Positions 6,402 through 7,041 of a stretch of 7,041 nucleotides of DNA are shown here, one piece after another. A model generated the notes under the pieces. The model was given only the letters and a program-made list of their open reading frames with translations, did no database searches and had not been told where the DNA came from. The stretch lies in the NCBI GenBank assembly GCA_021825955.1, contig JAKAEH010000043.1, positions 1-7,041 on the forward strand, written 5' to 3'. Made by a program: the position numbers and the translations under genes. The DNA is from a bacterium (GTDB lineage Bacteria > Patescibacteria > Microgenomatia > Levybacterales > UBA12049). Position 1 is the first letter of the stretch; each line of letters starts with the position of its first letter.

Positions 6402-6668
6402 TTATACTCGATGTAAACTATTCAATCTTTGAATTAAATTTAATTTTTTAATTCTACCAAATCCTTTAATCTCTTTTTCTCTTATAGCCGCTTGAAACCT
6501 ATTCTCGAACTTTTCCCAATATACAAGTTTAACTGGCAATCTTCCTTTAGTAAATGAGGTTTTATAAAAACCTTCATTATGCTCTCTTATTCTTTTCTTA
6601 AGACTCCAACAAATTCCAGTATAAAAGCTTTTATCCTTACACTCAGCTATATAAACAAACCAGCTCAT
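6402..6668 (-). CDS. Small GIY-YIG nuclease family protein
   Basis: The protein has 88 residues and starts at MSWFVYIAEC. The frame is open further upstream, but those 40 codons are a translation of tRNA-Arg and its flank. The two signature strands are FVYI (4-7) and YTGI (16-19). The conserved arginine helix is KKRIREHNEG (Arg26, His30, Asn31). A probable metal-binding glutamate is in AIREKEIKGF (Glu64), followed by the basic tail GRIKKLNLI. This is the UvrC N-terminal-like stand-alone group (YhbQ-type), common as single-domain proteins in bacteria. A nuclease or DNA-repair role is inferred from the fold; the substrate is unknown. Length is normal and motifs are intact. It lies between two tRNA genes, 35 nt from tRNA-Arg and 6 nt from tRNA-His. 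It has no Shine-Dalgarno site and no clear promoter of its own. Confidence 0.9.
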   Translation of the reverse strand: MSWFVYIAECKDKSFYTGICWSLKKRIREHNEGFYKTSFTKGRLPVKLVYWEKFENRFQAAIREKEIKGFGRIKKLNLIQRLNSLHRV

Positions 6669-6703
6669 TGAATAGCTTGCACTGAACACTTTAGTGTGAA
6701 GTG

Positions 6704-6776
6704 TGACCCTGGAGGGAGTCGAACCCCCAACCTGGTGCTTAGAACGCACTCGCTCTATCCATTGAGCTACAGGGCC
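6704..6776 (-). tRNA. tRNA-Arg (anticodon UCU), no encoded CCA
   Basis: The minus strand folds as a 73-nt cloverleaf. Acceptor arms are GGCCCTG and CAGGGTC (one G-U pair), the D-arm is GCTC/GAGC, and the T-arm is GGGGG-TTCGACT-CCCTC. The anticodon loop GTTCTAA gives TCT, reading AGA and AGG. The discriminator is A73, and the following bases are CAC, so CCA must be added enzymatically. Two features are unusual: an A-C mismatch at 27/43 and G at position 32, normally a pyrimidine. Confidence 0.94.
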
Positions 6777-6780
6777 TAAA

Positions 6781-6808
6781 TGGGACAAAACCTATCGGTT
6801 TTTTCCCA
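6781..6808. repeat. Inverted repeat, 12-bp arms, just upstream of tRNA-Arg
   Basis: TGGGACAAAACC (6781-6792) and GGTTTTTTCCCA (6797-6808) pair with one mismatch around a TATC loop. The repeat ends four bases from the 5' end of tRNA-Arg. Read on the minus strand it would be a hairpin in the tRNA leader followed only by TTTA, too short a U-run for a confident terminator. It may guide 5' processing, or attenuate or terminate transcription ahead of the tRNA. Confidence 0.55.
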
Positions 6809-6823
6809 ACGATTTTCCCTAAG

Positions 6824-6871
6824 TTGATTCGCAAAATCGGTACTCCTGAATCATCGATTTTGCGTTTTCAA
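6824..6871. repeat. Long inverted repeat in the non-coding region
   Basis: CGCAAAATCG (6830-6839) and CGATTTTGCG (6855-6864) are perfect 10-bp arms around a 15-nt loop. After a small internal loop the stem continues with TTGA (6824-6827) and TCAA (6868-6871). On + the main stem is followed by TTTTC, vaguely terminator-like, but no plus-strand gene ends nearby. On the minus strand it would fall in the leader of the tRNA-Arg transcript. The remaining sequence between 6777 and 6973 shows no ORF worth calling. Confidence 0.55.
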
Positions 6872-6907
6872 TAATTTACCGACAACCACTTGAGAAAACC
6901 TGTTCTT

Positions 6908-6936
6908 ATTTTACCAAAAATCGTGATTAAACAAAA
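6908..6936 (-). promoter_or_regulatory. Possible promoter of the tRNA-Arg/GIY-YIG/tRNA-His transcript
   Basis: On the minus strand TGGTAAAAT (6916-6908) is a near-consensus extended -10. The -35 position (TTTTGT, 6936-6931, 17-nt spacer) is poor. If used, it gives a leader of about 125 nt containing both inverted repeats. No better promoter is visible closer to tRNA-Arg. Confidence 0.3.
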
Positions 6937-6957
6937 GTTTTCTGATTATTGTATAAT
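6928..6957 (+). promoter_or_regulatory. Promoter of the truncated plus-strand gene
   Basis: TAAACA (6928-6933, 4 of 6) is followed after 18 nt by a perfect TATAAT (6952-6957). The start site would fall near 6964, leaving a leader of about 10 nt before the ATG at 6974, without a Shine-Dalgarno site. Confidence 0.6.
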
Positions 6958-6973
6958 CTAAAAGAATTTATCC

Positions 6974-7041
6974 ATGAAAAAAATCTTCGTGCATCAGCTA
7001 GTTCCAATACTGCTGACCTTCATCACCTTCTTGGTGCTTTC
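6974..7041 (+). CDS. N-terminus of a membrane-anchored or secreted protein, cut by the window end
   Basis: Only 22 codons plus two bases are present. The sequence begins MKKIFVHQL and continues with a hydrophobic run (VPILLTFITFLVL). That is a short basic head plus a membrane-spanning helix, as in a signal peptide or an N-terminal anchor. The product cannot be identified. The start is supported by the perfect -10 box 16 bases upstream. It is divergent from the tRNA-Arg cluster. Confidence 0.65.
   Translation, partial: MKKIFVHQLVPILLTFITFLVL

Noticed and set aside
6669..6788. Upstream extension of the GIY-YIG frame
   Set aside because: These codons translate tRNA-Arg and its flank (the familiar GPVAQWIERVRSKHQVGG pattern). 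The nuclease fold begins at MSWFVYI.
1..7041. CRISPR array, insertion sequence or complete defence operon
   Set aside because: There are no regularly spaced direct repeats, no transposase or Cas-like protein, and no recognised effector pair. The nuclease and DUF4145-like genes alone do not make a system.

Overview
The window looks like a compact, AT-rich bacterial chromosome, most likely from the Candidate Phyla Radiation (Patescibacteria, perhaps a Microgenomates-like lineage). This is an inference. It rests on tight packing, short or absent 5' leaders with few Shine-Dalgarno sites, a GT-B-like protein of a kind I associate with these genomes, and a small stand-alone GIY-YIG nuclease. No rRNA or marker gene fixes the taxonomy.

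Layout. Positions 1-1602 (+) carry the 3' part of typA/bipA, a ribosome-associated GTPase. Directly abutting it tail to tail is a minus-strand gene for a probable GT-B-fold glycosyltransferase-like protein (1603-2886). A 44-bp gap then holds two interleaved divergent promoters, and rarA (AAA+ ATPase of replication-fork repair) runs on + from 2931 to 4136. A DUF1905/YdeI-like gene (4139-4690, -) and a histidine phosphatase gene (4761-5354, -) follow. A small doubtful ORF (5361-5552, +) lies divergent to the phosphatase.

The right third is accessory in character. Read on the minus strand, the order is tRNA-Arg(UCU), a GIY-YIG nuclease, tRNA-His(GUG), then a zinc-ribbon plus DUF4145-like protein, with gaps of only 6 to 35 nt. 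This suggests one mixed tRNA/mRNA transcript. Upstream of tRNA-Arg is the largest non-coding stretch (6777-6973, 197 nt). It holds two sizeable inverted repeats and a promoter for a plus-strand gene, of which only the first 22 codons (a membrane-anchor-like N-terminus) are in the window. No gene-free stretch exceeds 300 bases.

How the genes relate. typA and rarA are housekeeping genes and share no pathway with their neighbours. The tail-to-tail pairs end within a few bases of each other (0, 2 and -4 bp) without recognisable terminators. No CRISPR array, insertion sequence or complete defence system is visible. The most interesting points are the interleaved leaderless promoter pair at 2893-2924, the tRNA-nuclease-tRNA-DUF4145 cluster, and the structured region at 6781-6871.
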